Shown: positions 35,586-44,389, numbered from the stretch's first letter. The stretch is DNA of 64,000 nt from Desulfurella amilsii (GCF_002119425.1 NZ_MDSU01000001.1:62001-126000), one strand, 5' to 3'. Program-made: numbers and translations. Notes: a model not told the origin generated them from the sequence alone.

Positions 35586-35594
35586 CTGATTATA

Positions 35595-35603
35595 TGCTAC
35601 AAT
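35595..35603 (+). promoter_or_regulatory. Extended -10 promoter of the gloB-like gene (leaderless type)
   Basis: TGC-TACAAT at 35595-35603 is an extended -10 element. The ATG at 35611 follows after 7 nt and has no Shine-Dalgarno, so the transcript should start at or next to the start codon. The -35 region (TTCAAT at 35575-35580) is poor. Confidence 0.55.
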
Positions 35604-35610
35604 AAAATTT

Positions 35611-36231
35611 ATGAAAATTGAAACAGTGGTTGTAGGTGTTTTGCAAACGAACTGCTATATAGTTCACGATTGCAAGCAAGCTATCATAATTGATCCTGGA
35701 GGTGATGCTGAAAAAATTATAAGCATTATTGAAAATAAGCATTTAAAACCTCAATTGATAGTAAATACACACTACCATTTTGATCATACAGGGGCTAATT
35801 TTGATATAAAAAATATGTTCAATATACCTATCGCAATTGGAGGAAAAGATGCCCAATTTCTTCAAAACGCTTACAAAGATGCTTTAATGTTTATGATTGA
35901 TGCAAAAAAATCCCCCAAAGCAGATATTTTATTAAAAGAAGGCGACGAAGTAACGTTTGGGGATATTAAATTTAACATTATTGAAACGCCAGGACATACT
36001 ATCGGCTCAATTTGTTTATACAATAGAGAAAATAAGGTGTTGTTTAGTGGGGATACACTGTTTTTCGAATCTATTGGGCGATACGATTTACCAACCGGTA
36101 ATCTTGACGATTTAATGGCTTCTATTAATAAGATATTGGTTCTTAATGAGAATATTGCAGTTTACCCAGGCCACGGCCCTCAAACCACACTAAATCACGA
36201 AAAAGCAAATAATCCATTTATAATAAAATAA
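35611..36231 (+). CDS. Metallo-beta-lactamase-fold hydrolase, glyoxalase II-like
   Basis: 206 aa single-domain protein. The metal motif is H54-x-H56-x-D58-H59 (THYHFDH), with further ligands in ETPGHTIGS, LFSGDTLF and VYPGHGP. It is shorter than true GloB (about 250 aa with a C-terminal glutathione-binding domain), so the thioester substrate is uncertain; the annotation as hydroxyacylglutathione hydrolase-like is by family only. It is expressed alone from an extended -10 promoter and ends at a bidirectional terminator shared with the ferredoxin gene. Confidence 0.9.
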   Translation: MKIETVVVGVLQTNCYIVHDCKQAIIIDPGGDAEKIISIIENKHLKPQLIVNTHYHFDHTGANFDIKNMFNIPIAIGGKDAQFLQNAYKDALMFMIDAKKSPKADILLKEGDEVTFGDIKFNIIETPGHTIGSICLYNRENKVLFSGDTLFFESIGRYDLPTGNLDDLMASINKILVLNENIAVYPGHGPQTTLNHEKANNPFIIK

Positions 36232-36232
36232 A

Positions 36233-36258
36233 AAAAAGGGGGGAAAATCCCCCTTTTT
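36233..36258. terminator. Bidirectional intrinsic terminator
   Basis: AAAAAGGGGG (36233-36242) and CCCCCTTTTT (36249-36258) form a 10-bp stem with a 6-nt loop between convergent genes. The A-rich and T-rich arms supply a U-tract in both directions, so it can end both the gloB-like and the ferredoxin transcripts. Confidence 0.85.
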
Positions 36259-36259
36259 A

Positions 36260-36445
36260 TTACTCTTCTACTTTAATTGATTCAGTTGGGCATGCTTCGG
36301 CTGCTTCTTTAATTACATCAATAGAAGCACCATCTGGGTTTTTTACCTGAGCTTTGCCATCAACCATTTCAAACACATCTGGTGCTGTATCAACACATAC
36401 TTCACAACCAATGCATGTTGCTTGATCTACGCTAACTTTTGCCAT
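36260..36445 (-). CDS. 4Fe-4S ferredoxin
   Basis: 61 aa electron carrier with one cluster. The ligands are in CIGCEVC plus a distant Cys in EACPTESI, typical of single-cluster ferredoxins of thermophiles and sulfur reducers. The GGAGG that overlaps an upstream ATG fits the start at 36445 (MAKVSVDQ) with correct spacing, so the five extra N-terminal residues from 36457 are not used. Highly acidic, as usual. Likely partners are pyruvate or 2-oxoacid oxidoreductases elsewhere. Confidence 0.94.
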   Translation of the reverse strand: MAKVSVDQATCIGCEVCVDTAPDVFEMVDGKAQVKNPDGASIDVIKEAAEACPTESIKVEE

Positions 36446-36541
36446 ACGAACCTCCATTTTTTTTTAGAATTGTAATATACAAGTTGAATTGTGTCAAGTG
36501 TAATGTATTGCACATTGAATTTACAACAATACTAAAATTAC

Positions 36542-36570
36542 TTGAAAAATTACCACTGATAGGCTATAAG
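36542..36570 (+). promoter_or_regulatory. Promoter of the rhamnosyltransferase/rml operon (leaderless type)
   Basis: TTGAAA (36542-36547), 17-nt spacer, TATAAG (36565-36570), then 7 nt to ATG 36578. Both boxes match 5 of 6 consensus bases. No Shine-Dalgarno precedes the ATG, so the mRNA is predicted to be leaderless. Confidence 0.65.
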
Positions 36571-36577
36571 AAACACT

Positions 36578-37408
36578 ATGAATGTATCTGTGGTAATCCC
36601 AACATTAAACGCTCAAAACACGATAACAGCGTTGCTTTTAAGACTAAGGCAAGAAAACATAAAAGACATAATTGTTATAGATAGTTCATCGAGTGATAAC
36701 ACACAAAAAATTGCAAAAGCTTTTACAGATAAGATGTATGTTATTAAAAAAGAAGAATTTAACCATGGCTTAACAAGAAATTACGCACTAAGCTTGGCAA
36801 AATTTAATACGGTTGTATTTTTAACTCAAGATGCGATTTTGTGTAAAGGTGCAATTGGCAGGTTAATAAAACACTTAGATCAAGAGGGTGTGGCAATAGC
36901 ATTTGGCAGACAACTACCGCATAAGGACGCTAGAGCTTTTTCAAAACATTTAAGACTATTTAATTACACAAACTATTCTATAAAAAAAACGCTTGCAAAC
37001 AAAAGCGCCTACGGTGTAAAATTAGCATTTAATTCTAACTCGTTTTCTGCTTATAAAAAAGATATTATTGAAAGCTTGGGTGGTTTTACTAGATTAGATT
37101 TTGGTGAAGATGTGTATATGGCAGCAAAGGTTTTACTTGCCGGATATGCTGTATACTATGATAGTAATGCATGTGTTTATCATTCACACAACTACTCATT
37201 AAAAGAAGAATTTAAGCGATATCTTGCGGTAGGGAGATTTTATAAATCTCAAAAGTGGATAACCCAAGCCTTTGGTAAAACCTCAAAAGAAGGTTTGAAC
37301 TATATTGCAGATCAATTGAGTTTTGCGCTTGAGTCAAATAACTTAATTTTATTGCCAGAATTTTTGCTCAAGGATGCACTAAAGTTTATTGCATATAAAA
37401 TTGCTTGA
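36578..37408 (+). CDS. GT2 glycosyltransferase, rhamnosyltransferase-like
   Basis: 276 aa. GT-A fold with VVIPTLNAQ at the start, the nucleotide-sugar site VIDSSSSDNT, NHGLTRNYAL, LTQDAIL in the DxD position, and the late motif DFGEDVYMAAKVLLAG. YHSHNYSLKEEFKRY is typical of rhamnosyltransferases of O-antigen clusters. This agrees with rfbC and rfbD, which follow directly (14-nt gap, own GGAGG). It probably adds dTDP-L-rhamnose to a growing glycan at the inner membrane face. First gene of the operon. Confidence 0.88.
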   Translation: MNVSVVIPTLNAQNTITALLLRLRQENIKDIIVIDSSSSDNTQKIAKAFTDKMYVIKKEEFNHGLTRNYALSLAKFNTVVFLTQDAILCKGAIGRLIKHLDQEGVAIAFGRQLPHKDARAFSKHLRLFNYTNYSIKKTLANKSAYGVKLAFNSNSFSAYKKDIIESLGGFTRLDFGEDVYMAAKVLLAGYAVYYDSNACVYHSHNYSLKEEFKRYLAVGRFYKSQKWITQAFGKTSKEGLNYIADQLSFALESNNLILLPEFLLKDALKFIAYKIA

Positions 37409-37422
37409 AATGGAGGCTTTTT

Positions 37423-37971
37423 ATGCCATTTGAGTTCGAAAGGGGCGAAATAGACAATGTTTTACTGATAAAACCAAAAGTTTTTTTTGACGAGAGAGGA
37501 TTTTTTTTAGAAACATACAAAAAAAGTTTATTTGCAGAAGCAGGAGTAAAAGAAGATTTTAATCAGGATAATTTTTCTTTTTCAAAAAAAGGCGTTTTGA
37601 GGGGTTTGCACTTACAAAGGAAACCAAAGTCTCAATCAAAACTAGTAAGGTGTGTGAAAGGAGAAATATTGGATGTAATAGCTGATGTAAGAGCAAACTC
37701 TAACACATACGGCGAATGGCTTTCTTTTAAGTTAAATGATGTCAACCAACATATATTGTATGTGCCAGAGGGCTTTTTGCATGGTTTTGTTGTGTTAAGT
37801 GATAGTGCGATTGTTCACTATAAAGCGTCAAATGAGTATTGTGTAAACTGCGAAGATGGCGTAGTGTGGAGCGACAAAACGCTAAATATTGACTGGCAGA
37901 CTAAAGATCCTATTGTCTCTAAAAAAGACAAACTCTTAAAAAATTTTATAGATTTTGAGGCTTATAGATGA
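37423..37971 (+). CDS. rfbC: dTDP-4-dehydrorhamnose 3,5-epimerase
   Basis: 182 aa cupin-fold RmlC, third step of dTDP-L-rhamnose synthesis. Signatures: FFDERGFFLETY, QDNFSFSKKGVLRGLHLQ with the catalytic His, KLVRCVKGEILDV and VPEGFLHGFVVLS. Start: GGAGG is 7-8 nt before ATG 37423; the TTG at 37405 that would add 6 residues lacks a site. The rfbD ATG overlaps its stop by 4 nt. rmlA and rmlB are not in the window. Confidence 0.95.
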   Translation: MPFEFERGEIDNVLLIKPKVFFDERGFFLETYKKSLFAEAGVKEDFNQDNFSFSKKGVLRGLHLQRKPKSQSKLVRCVKGEILDVIADVRANSNTYGEWLSFKLNDVNQHILYVPEGFLHGFVVLSDSAIVHYKASNEYCVNCEDGVVWSDKTLNIDWQTKDPIVSKKDKLLKNFIDFEAYR

Positions 37972-38813
37972 TTGTAATTTTTGGCTGCGATGGGCAATTA
38001 GCAAAAGCTTTTCAAGAACAGTTAAACAAGCAAAATAAGACATTTGTGGCTTTTAATAAAAAACAGTGTGATATAACCAATTACTTACAATTAAAAGATG
38101 TTTTTGCTACATACAAACCAAAAATTGTTATTAATGCGGCTGCTTATAATTTGGTAGATGAATGTGAGGTTAATTTTTCTGAAGGTTTCAAAGTTAATGC
38201 TTTGTCGGTAGCCCAAATGGCTTTCCTTTCTAAGCAATTTGGTAGTTTTTTAGTACATTTTAGCACAGATTATGTGTTTGACGGAACAAAAGTCGGACTT
38301 TATAATGAAAATGATACTACAAATCCTTTAAATGAATACGGAAAGTCCAAACTTTTAGGTGAGCGCCTATTGATAGAATCTGGTTGCGATTACTTAATTT
38401 TTCGCACAAGCTGGGTTTATGGTAGAGGAAAGAATAACTTTATCTCAAAACTTATTAATTGGTGTGAAAAAAACGAAATATTAAAAGTGGCATACAATGA
38501 ATTTTCTATTCCAACAAGTGCCTATGATATTGCTTACTTAGCAAGCTTTGCGCTGGATAAGGGTTTAAATGGTCTTTACAATCTAGTAAATAGCGGTTTT
38601 TGCTCAAGATTTGAATGGGCAACCTTTGCTTTTTCTAAATTAAAAATTGATAAGTTAGTATACCCAGTTGATAGGCTGATTTTTAATTTAAAGGCAAATA
38701 GGCCTTTTTTAAGTGCTATGACAAACAAATTAATTTGTAACAGTTTGAATGTAGAAATTAGAGATTGGAAAAGCGCATTGGCTGATTTCTTAGAAAATCA
38801 TTATGAGAAATAA
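37968..38813 (+). CDS. rfbD: dTDP-4-dehydrorhamnose reductase
   Basis: 281 aa extended short-chain reductase, last step of dTDP-L-rhamnose synthesis. The nucleotide-binding motif is GCDGQLAKAF, then AAAYNLVDECE, FSTDYVFDG and the catalytic YGKSKLLGE with Tyr and Lys. RTSWVYG is also conserved. Joined to rfbC by an ATGA overlap and to the WbaP-like gene by an 11-nt overlap. Confidence 0.95.
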   Translation: MIVIFGCDGQLAKAFQEQLNKQNKTFVAFNKKQCDITNYLQLKDVFATYKPKIVINAAAYNLVDECEVNFSEGFKVNALSVAQMAFLSKQFGSFLVHFSTDYVFDGTKVGLYNENDTTNPLNEYGKSKLLGERLLIESGCDYLIFRTSWVYGRGKNNFISKLINWCEKNEILKVAYNEFSIPTSAYDIAYLASFALDKGLNGLYNLVNSGFCSRFEWATFAFSKLKIDKLVYPVDRLIFNLKANRPFLSAMTNKLICNSLNVEIRDWKSALADFLENHYEK

Positions 38814-40215
38814 AACCAAAGAATATATGTCATTTTTAATTATTGTTTTTTTTGACTTTATAGCTTTTGTGTTAAGCCTATACCTTGCGCATCAAACAAG
38901 AATTTTTTTTAATATTTTTAATATTGTGCAGTATAAAAAACACTTTTCTTACTATTACGAGTATTTTTTTGTTTTTTTTATAGTATTTTTTTTATTTTAT
39001 TACGAAGGTATCTACACAAAACGAGACGATGTTTGGGAAGATTTAAAGAAAATTTTTAACTCTTTAACAATAATTTTTATTATTATTCTATCTCTTGTGT
39101 CTATTACCAAGTCTAGCTTGTTATTTTCAAGGCTTTTGATATTTTTATTTTGGTTTTATGGGTTATTGTTGTTTTCACTATTACACATACTTTCTAAAAA
39201 ATTTTTGTATATCCTTAAGCTTTGGCAAAGAAAAGTTATTATTTGTGGTATCTGCCGCCAGGCTGTAGATTTTAGCAAATCGCTTGATGATCAATTTTAC
39301 CTAGGCTACAAGACATTAGCTTTTTTTGATCAAAAATCTCCTCTTAAAACGCTAAATAACAAGAAAGTTATAAGATCTTTTATAGAGTTATCTCAAGAAT
39401 CTAAATTAAACAATGTAGATACAGTTTTTGTAATTACATCCTGCAATATAAAAATAGATTTAACAACTCTACAGACAATCTTTAAAAATGTTATATTAAT
39501 ACCAGATTTTGAAGGTTTGTCTATTTTTAATACAAAAATAAATTTTTACTTTTCTCAAAAATTACTTTTTATACAAACCAAAAATAATTTTGAATCGCCA
39601 ATAAATAAATTTCTTAAAAGAGCATTTGATTTGATTTTGGTGGTGATTGCACTGCCATTTTTTTTAATGACATTGATATTCATCAGTGTTGCTATAAAAA
39701 TTACATCAAAAGGACCTGTATTTTTTAAGCATGAGCGTATCGGCAAGAACGGAAAAACAATTAAAATATATAAATTTAGAAGTATGTATGAAGATGCACA
39801 AGAACGTTTAAAAATTTTACTAGACAGTAATGAAGAACTAAGAAAGGAGTGGAATCAGTACTTTAAACTTAAAAATGACCCACGTGTCACTAAGGTAGGA
39901 AATTTTTTGAGAAAAACCTCTCTAGATGAGCTCCCTCAAATTATAAATATCATTAAAAATGAAATGTCTTTTGTGGGCCCAAGACCTGTTGTAAAAGAAG
40001 AAGCAGAAAAGTACTACAGGGAATACGCTAAATTTTACTATATGGTAAATCCTGGGCTTACAGGACTGTGGCAGGTAAGTGGTCGCAACGATACTACTTA
40101 TGATTTTCGTGTAAAAATGGATAGTTGGTATGTAACTAATTGGTCATTGTGGCTTGACGTTATTATAATAGTAAAAACTTTTGGTGTTGTGTTAAAAAAA
40201 GAGGGTGTTTACTAA
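38803..40215 (+). CDS. Polyprenyl glycosylphosphotransferase (WbaP/WcaJ-like)
   Basis: 470 aa initiating enzyme for a surface polysaccharide, transferring sugar-1-phosphate to undecaprenyl phosphate. Four N-terminal membrane helices (about 10-130), a central Rossmann-like domain, a further hydrophobic segment near 275-300, and the C-terminal bacterial sugar transferase domain with KHERIGKNG, KIYKFRSM, LRKTSLDELPQ and MSFVGPRPV, ending GLTGLWQVSGRN. The sugar (galactose, glucose or other) cannot be told. Last gene of the rhamnose cluster. Confidence 0.93.
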   Translation: MRNKTKEYMSFLIIVFFDFIAFVLSLYLAHQTRIFFNIFNIVQYKKHFSYYYEYFFVFFIVFFLFYYEGIYTKRDDVWEDLKKIFNSLTIIFIIILSLVSITKSSLLFSRLLIFLFWFYGLLLFSLLHILSKKFLYILKLWQRKVIICGICRQAVDFSKSLDDQFYLGYKTLAFFDQKSPLKTLNNKKVIRSFIELSQESKLNNVDTVFVITSCNIKIDLTTLQTIFKNVILIPDFEGLSIFNTKINFYFSQKLLFIQTKNNFESPINKFLKRAFDLILVVIALPFFLMTLIFISVAIKITSKGPVFFKHERIGKNGKTIKIYKFRSMYEDAQERLKILLDSNEELRKEWNQYFKLKNDPRVTKVGNFLRKTSLDELPQIINIIKNEMSFVGPRPVVKEEAEKYYREYAKFYYMVNPGLTGLWQVSGRNDTTYDFRVKMDSWYVTNWSLWLDVIIIVKTFGVVLKKEGVY

Positions 40216-40278
40216 AATTGTGCAAGTATTGTATTGACTGATAAAAAAAATTATGGTAGTTTGTCATTTGGCTTTTTT

Positions 40279-40554
40279 ATGAAAGTTCGTTTGAAAGTAA
40301 TTGCAAATGCAAAACAAGATTTGATCTGTGGGTTTGAAGGAGGGTATTTGAAAGTTAAAGTTTCAAAGCCTGCGCTAGAAGGTAGAGCTAACGAGGCTGT
40401 AATTATACTAATGTCCTCTTTTTTTAACATAAGGAAATCTGGTATTAAAATTTTAAGTGGTGAAAAATCGCATATAAAAACACTTAAGCTAGATATAGAA
40501 GAAAAAGTTTTTAATTCAAAAATAGAAAGGGTGATTAAAAATGCCAATTTATGA
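40279..40554 (+). CDS. yggU: DUF167/YggU family protein
   Basis: 91 aa. ATG 40279 gives MKVRLKVIANAKQD, the normal family start. A TTG at 40234 would add 15 residues that do not match the family. Conserved parts are LKVKVSKPALEGRANEAVI and KILSGEKSHIK. Function of this small alpha/beta protein is unknown. A TTGACT at 40234 with a weak TAGTTT at 40257 may be its promoter. The fmdB-like gene overlaps its end by 14 nt. Confidence 0.88.
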   Translation: MKVRLKVIANAKQDLICGFEGGYLKVKVSKPALEGRANEAVIILMSSFFNIRKSGIKILSGEKSHIKTLKLDIEEKVFNSKIERVIKNANL

Positions 40555-40840
40555 GTATAAGTGTTCTGATTGTGGTAAAACGATTGAATTTATGCAAAAA
40601 ATGGGTGCTAAAGCTCCAAGCGCATGCCCTTCATGTGGTGCAATCAACTCTCTAAAAAAACTTATTTCTCATACCTCTTTTGAGCTAAAAGGCTCAGGAT
40701 GGTATGTGACAGACTATAAAAATAATTCAAAACCAACAAATTCTAAAGTTGAGACTAATAAAGGAGAATCAACAAATTCTAAAGTTGAGGCCAATAAAGG
40801 AGAATCAAAAAATGCTGGAAAAGACGTTGTCAATCATTAA
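40541..40840 (+). CDS. FmdB-type zinc-ribbon protein
   Basis: 99 aa. The N-terminal FmdB domain starts MPIYEYKCSDCGK with zinc ligands C8, C11, C29 and C32, and contains ELKGSGWYVTDY. The tail is low complexity and holds a 12-residue tandem repeat (NSKVE-NKGES type) encoded by a 36-bp duplication. FmdB-like proteins were named from a formamidase operon regulator, but most are uncharacterised. It overlaps the ndk gene by 29 nt. Confidence 0.88.
   Translation: MPIYEYKCSDCGKTIEFMQKMGAKAPSACPSCGAINSLKKLISHTSFELKGSGWYVTDYKNNSKPTNSKVETNKGESTNSKVEANKGESKNAGKDVVNH
40735..40806 (+). repeat. 36-bp tandem duplication containing a Shine-Dalgarno
   Basis: Two 36-bp units (40735-40770 and 40771-40806) differ at two positions. 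Each includes ATAAAGGAGAATC. The second copy serves as the ribosome-binding site of ndk, 8 nt before ATG 40812. The unit is a multiple of 3, so the fmdB frame is kept. Confidence 0.9.
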
Positions 40841-41228
40841 ACCTGATGCTGTAAAAGCTGGCTATAGTGGTAAAATTATAGCAATGCTTGAGGAAAATGG
40901 TTTTGTGATTAAAGCTATGAAGAAGATTAATCTCACAAAAAAACAGGCTGAAGGTTTCTATATTGTGCATAAAGACAGGCCGTTTTACGATTCATTAACC
41001 ACATTTATGTCAAGTGGTAGCATTATTGTTATGGTGTTAGAAAAAGAAAACGCTATTGCAGATTATAGAGAACTGATGGGTGCAACTGATCCTTCTTGCG
41101 CAAAAGCGGGTACAATAAGGGTACTTTATGGAAAAAATATAGAAGAAAATGCTGTTCATGGTTCTGATTCTAAAGAATCTACTGATTTTGAAATACCTTA
41201 TTTTTTTAGTGCTTTAGAAATACTATAA
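40812..41228 (+). CDS. ndk: Nucleoside diphosphate kinase
   Basis: Balances nucleoside triphosphate pools. 138 aa from ATG 40812, with AAAGGAGA 8 nt upstream. The start MLEKTLSIIKPDAV, the active His H116 in NAVHGSDS, and the closing ESTDFEIPYFF are all standard. An in-frame ATG at 40749 would add 21 residues encoded by the tandem repeat and is rejected. rpmF follows after 24 nt. Confidence 0.96.
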   Translation: MLEKTLSIIKPDAVKAGYSGKIIAMLEENGFVIKAMKKINLTKKQAEGFYIVHKDRPFYDSLTTFMSSGSIIVMVLEKENAIADYRELMGATDPSCAKAGTIRVLYGKNIEENAVHGSDSKESTDFEIPYFFSALEIL

Positions 41229-41252
41229 ATTAACATAAAAGGAGATTTAAAA

Positions 41253-41432
41253 ATGGCTCAACCAAAAAGAAAATCTTGTCACTCAAGAGCTGCTAAAAGA
41301 GCAACACATAAAAAAGCCAGTATGCCAGCTATGTCAAAATGTCCAAGATGCGGCGCTGTAAAATTGCCTCATGCCATTTGCCCATCTTGTGGTTATTACA
41401 ACGATAAGGAAATACTAAAAATTGAAGAATGA
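41253..41432 (+). CDS. rpmF: 50S ribosomal protein L32
   Basis: 59 aa, too short for many gene lists. Begins MAQPKRKSCHSRAAKRATH, with the zinc-ribbon Cys C30, C33, C43 and C46 (CPRCG, CPSCGYY), so it is the zinc-binding form. AAAAGGAGA is 8 nt upstream. Its TGA overlaps the plsX ATG (ATGA). rpmF-plsX-fab is the widely conserved order. Confidence 0.96.
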   Translation: MAQPKRKSCHSRAAKRATHKKASMPAMSKCPRCGAVKLPHAICPSCGYYNDKEILKIEE

Positions 41433-42475
41433 AACCAATAGCGGTAGATGCGTTTGGTGGCGACAATGCCCCAAAAGAAATTATTTTAGGGGCATTTTTG
41501 GCTGCCAAAGAGTTTGATTTAGATATAGTGCTTGTGGGTAAAAAAGGTGAAATAGAAAAAAATATAGAAACTATTTCCAAAGATTTTAGTTCAAATACTG
41601 CGCAGAAAATTACTATAGAAGATGCTCCAAATGCAATTACTATGTTTGATAAGCCCAGTGTAGCTACCAGGAAAAGAAATTCATCTATGCATATTGGAAT
41701 GGAGCTTGTAAAAAATAAAAAAGCAGATGCTTTTATTAGCGCAGGCAACTCTGGAGCAGTTATGGCTATTGCTATGGTGGTGTTGGGTAAACTTAAAGGT
41801 ATTTCAAGACCAGCAATAGGTGCTCTATTGCCCACAGTAAATAGCAGCGTTTTGCTTTTAGATGCTGGAGCAAATGTGGATTGCAAACCAATTCACTTAC
41901 TTGAGTTTAGTATTATGGGTTCTGTTTATATTAAGCATATGCTTGGTGTGCAAAAACCAAGAGTGGGTTTAATTAGCAATGGCTCAGAACCGGGCAAAGG
42001 AAATAGTCTTGTGCTTAAAACTTATGACTTAATAAAACCTTCTACACTTAACTTTTGTGGAAACATTGAAGGTAATGAAATATTTTCAGATAAGGTGGAT
42101 GTTGCTGTATGTGATGGTTTTGTTGGTAATATAATTTTAAAAACATCCGAATCTGTGCCCAATATAATAGGTGAATTTTTAAAAGCTCAGATTTCTAGAA
42201 GCTTGATATATAAAATTGGCTATTTGCTATCTAAACCTGCATTTAGAATGCTTAAGAAGAAAACAGATTACGCAGAATTTGGAGGGGCGCCTCTTTTGGG
42301 TGTAAATGGTGCTTGCATAATTAGTCATGGCAGGAGCAAAGCATATGCTATAAAAAACGCTATTTTGAAAGCTGCAAAATTTGCAAGCCTTGATGTAAAT
42401 CTAAAAATTGAAGAGGCGATTGAAAAGTGTTCTGCGCTAAAATACATTGGAAAAGAGGTGGAGAATGCGATCTAA
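41429..42475 (+). CDS. plsX: Phosphate acyltransferase PlsX
   Basis: Makes acyl-phosphate from acyl-ACP for phospholipid synthesis. 348 aa. Typical features: IAVDAFGGDNAPKE at the start, FISAGNSGAVMA, RPAIGALLPT, LLDAGANVDCKP and CDGFVGNIILKT. Peripheral membrane enzyme working with PlsY, which is not in the window. Overlaps rpmF by 4 nt and fabH by 11 nt. Confidence 0.96.
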   Translation: MKPIAVDAFGGDNAPKEIILGAFLAAKEFDLDIVLVGKKGEIEKNIETISKDFSSNTAQKITIEDAPNAITMFDKPSVATRKRNSSMHIGMELVKNKKADAFISAGNSGAVMAIAMVVLGKLKGISRPAIGALLPTVNSSVLLLDAGANVDCKPIHLLEFSIMGSVYIKHMLGVQKPRVGLISNGSEPGKGNSLVLKTYDLIKPSTLNFCGNIEGNEIFSDKVDVAVCDGFVGNIILKTSESVPNIIGEFLKAQISRSLIYKIGYLLSKPAFRMLKKKTDYAEFGGAPLLGVNGACIISHGRSKAYAIKNAILKAAKFASLDVNLKIEEAIEKCSALKYIGKEVENAI

Positions 42476-43433
42476 GATTGTTTCAATTGGTTCTTATTTG
42501 CCAGAAAAGATTATGAGAAATCTCGATTTGGAAAAGATAGTTGATACATCAGACGAGTGGATTGTGAAACGCACAGGTATCAAAGAACGCCATATATCAG
42601 ATAAACCCACAAGTTATTTAGCATATATGGCAGCAAAAAAAGCTATTGAAGGTGTCATTAATCCAGAAGAGATTGATGCTATAATAGTTGCTACGGTGAC
42701 ACCAGATAAAATCTTACCAGCTACGGCATTATTTGTGCAATCACAACTTAAGGCTAAAAATGCCTTTTGCTTTGATATAAATGCTGCCTGCAGCGGTTTT
42801 TTGTATGCTCTAAGTGTAGGCGATTCATATATACGATCAAATACTGCAAAGAATGTGCTTGTCATTGGTGCTGAGGTATTAAGTAAGTTTGTAGATTGGA
42901 CAGATAGAAGCACATGTGTAATTTTTGGTGATGGTGCTGCGGCTGTGTTGTTGCAACCAAGCAATGACGAGAGTGGTATACTTGATATAGTGTTGCATTC
43001 AGATGGTGATTATACGGATCTTATGCAAATACCAGCAGGTGGCAGTTTATCGCCTTGTTCAAAAGAAGCAATAGACAACCATGATATATATATAAAGATG
43101 CTTGGCAATCAAACATTTAAAATGTCCGTTCAAAGTATCGTAGCTGTCTCAGAAGAAGCTTTAAACAGAAGTAATTTGAGCTTTAATGATATAGACTTAA
43201 TGGTGAGTCATCAAGCCAATATTAGGATTATAGAAGGTGTGGCAAAAAGAATACATTTTCCTATGGAGAAAGTGCAAATTGCACTCGATATTCATGGAAA
43301 TACCGCAGCTGCTTCAATACCTCTTGCTCTTGATTTGGCTTATTCGCAGGGGAAAATTAAAAAGAATGACAAAATTTTGCTCAATAGTTTTGGCGCAAGT
43401 TTAACATGGGGTGCTTGCGTAGTTGTTTGGTAG
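42465..43433 (+). CDS. fabH: 3-oxoacyl-ACP synthase III
   Basis: Starts fatty-acid synthesis by joining acetyl-CoA to malonyl-ACP. 322 aa. Catalytic triad: C109 (INAACSG), His in SHQANIRI, Asn in [22 protein letters not shown] is typical. Start ATG 42465 has GAGGTGGAG close upstream; the ORF could extend to 42447 but that adds non-conserved residues inside plsX. fabK follows after 10 nt. Confidence 0.95.
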   Translation: MRSKIVSIGSYLPEKIMRNLDLEKIVDTSDEWIVKRTGIKERHISDKPTSYLAYMAAKKAIEGVINPEEIDAIIVATVTPDKILPATALFVQSQLKAKNAFCFDINAACSGFLYALSVGDSYIRSNTAKNVLVIGAEVLSKFVDWTDRSTCVIFGDGAAAVLLQPSNDESGILDIVLHSDGDYTDLMQIPAGGSLSPCSKEAIDNHDIYIKMLGNQTFKMSVQSIVAVSEEALNRSNLSFNDIDLMVSHQANIRIIEGVAKRIHFPMEKVQIALDIHGNTAAASIPLALDLAYSQGKIKKNDKILLNSFGASLTWGACVVVW

Positions 43434-43443
43434 GAGGAAATTA

Positions 43444-44388
43444 GTGTTTAAGACAGAAATTTGCGATATACTTGGCATAGAATATCCTATATTCCAAGGT
43501 GGTATGGCTTGGGTTTCGGATGCAAAACTTGCTTCAAGCGTGAGCGAGGTTGGTGCACTTGGTATCATTGCAGCAGGGCACGCCACACCAGAGTGGTTAG
43601 AAAATCAGATTTTACTTGCAAAAGAGATGACAGATAAGCCGTTTGGTGTAAATATAATGCTACTTTCACCTTTTGTTGAAGAGATTGTTAGATTAGTAAT
43701 AAAACACAAAGTAAAAGTTGTCACAACGGGTGCTGGAAACCCTGGCAAATACATGCAAGCTTTTGCAGAGGCAAATATAAAAGTAATACCCGTGGTTGGA
43801 GCTGTGGCATTAGCAAAACGTATGGAGTCTATAGGCGCTGTAGCAGTGGTCGCAGAAGGTATGGAGTCTGGTGGACACATAGGCGAGCTTACAACAATGG
43901 CACTTTTGCCTCAGGTTGTAGACGCTGTTAAAATACCTGTAATAGCAGCAGGTGGTATAGCAGATGGAAGAGGCTTTTTAGCTGCATTGTCACTTGGTGC
44001 AAAAGGTGTTCAAATTGGCACGAGGTTTATAGTATCTATTGAGTGTCAGGCTTCTGAAAACTATAAACAAGCAATAATTAAAGCAAAAGATCGTGATACT
44101 GTTGTTACCGGATTATCAACTGGCCACCCTGTTAGAATTATAAGGAATAAACTTGCAAGAGAGTTTGAAAAGCTGGAAAAACTAGAAGCATCAATAGAGG
44201 AAATTGAAAAGTTGGGTTCTGGTAAACTTCGAATTGCTGTAATAGATGGAGATGTTGAAAATGGCAGTATTATGGCAGGTCAGATTTCAGGCTTAGTTAA
44301 AGAGATTAAACCTGTAAAAGAAATTATAGATGATATAATAAAACAGGCTAAAGTTACTCTTGGCAATTTAAACAAGCTTGGAGTCTAA
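43444..44388 (+). CDS. fabK: Enoyl-ACP reductase FabK (FMN-dependent)
   Basis: Last step of each elongation cycle, reducing enoyl-ACP with NAD(P)H via FMN. 314 aa, TIM barrel of the nitronate monooxygenase family: [49 protein letters not shown] and [14 protein letters not shown] at 43432-43437 is 6 nt before GTG 43444, the chosen start. Its place between fabH and fabD supports FabK over nitronate monooxygenase. No FabI is in the cluster, so triclosan tolerance would be expected. Confidence 0.92.
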   Translation: MFKTEICDILGIEYPIFQGGMAWVSDAKLASSVSEVGALGIIAAGHATPEWLENQILLAKEMTDKPFGVNIMLLSPFVEEIVRLVIKHKVKVVTTGAGNPGKYMQAFAEANIKVIPVVGAVALAKRMESIGAVAVVAEGMESGGHIGELTTMALLPQVVDAVKIPVIAAGGIADGRGFLAALSLGAKGVQIGTRFIVSIECQASENYKQAIIKAKDRDTVVTGLSTGHPVRIIRNKLAREFEKLEKLEASIEEIEKLGSGKLRIAVIDGDVENGSIMAGQISGLVKEIKPVKEIIDDIIKQAKVTLGNLNKLGV

Positions 44389-44389
44389 A

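Noticed and set aside
41329-41886. 185-aa minus-strand ORF over rpmF and plsX
   Set aside because: Antisense of two clearly conserved genes; composition typical of a shadow frame.
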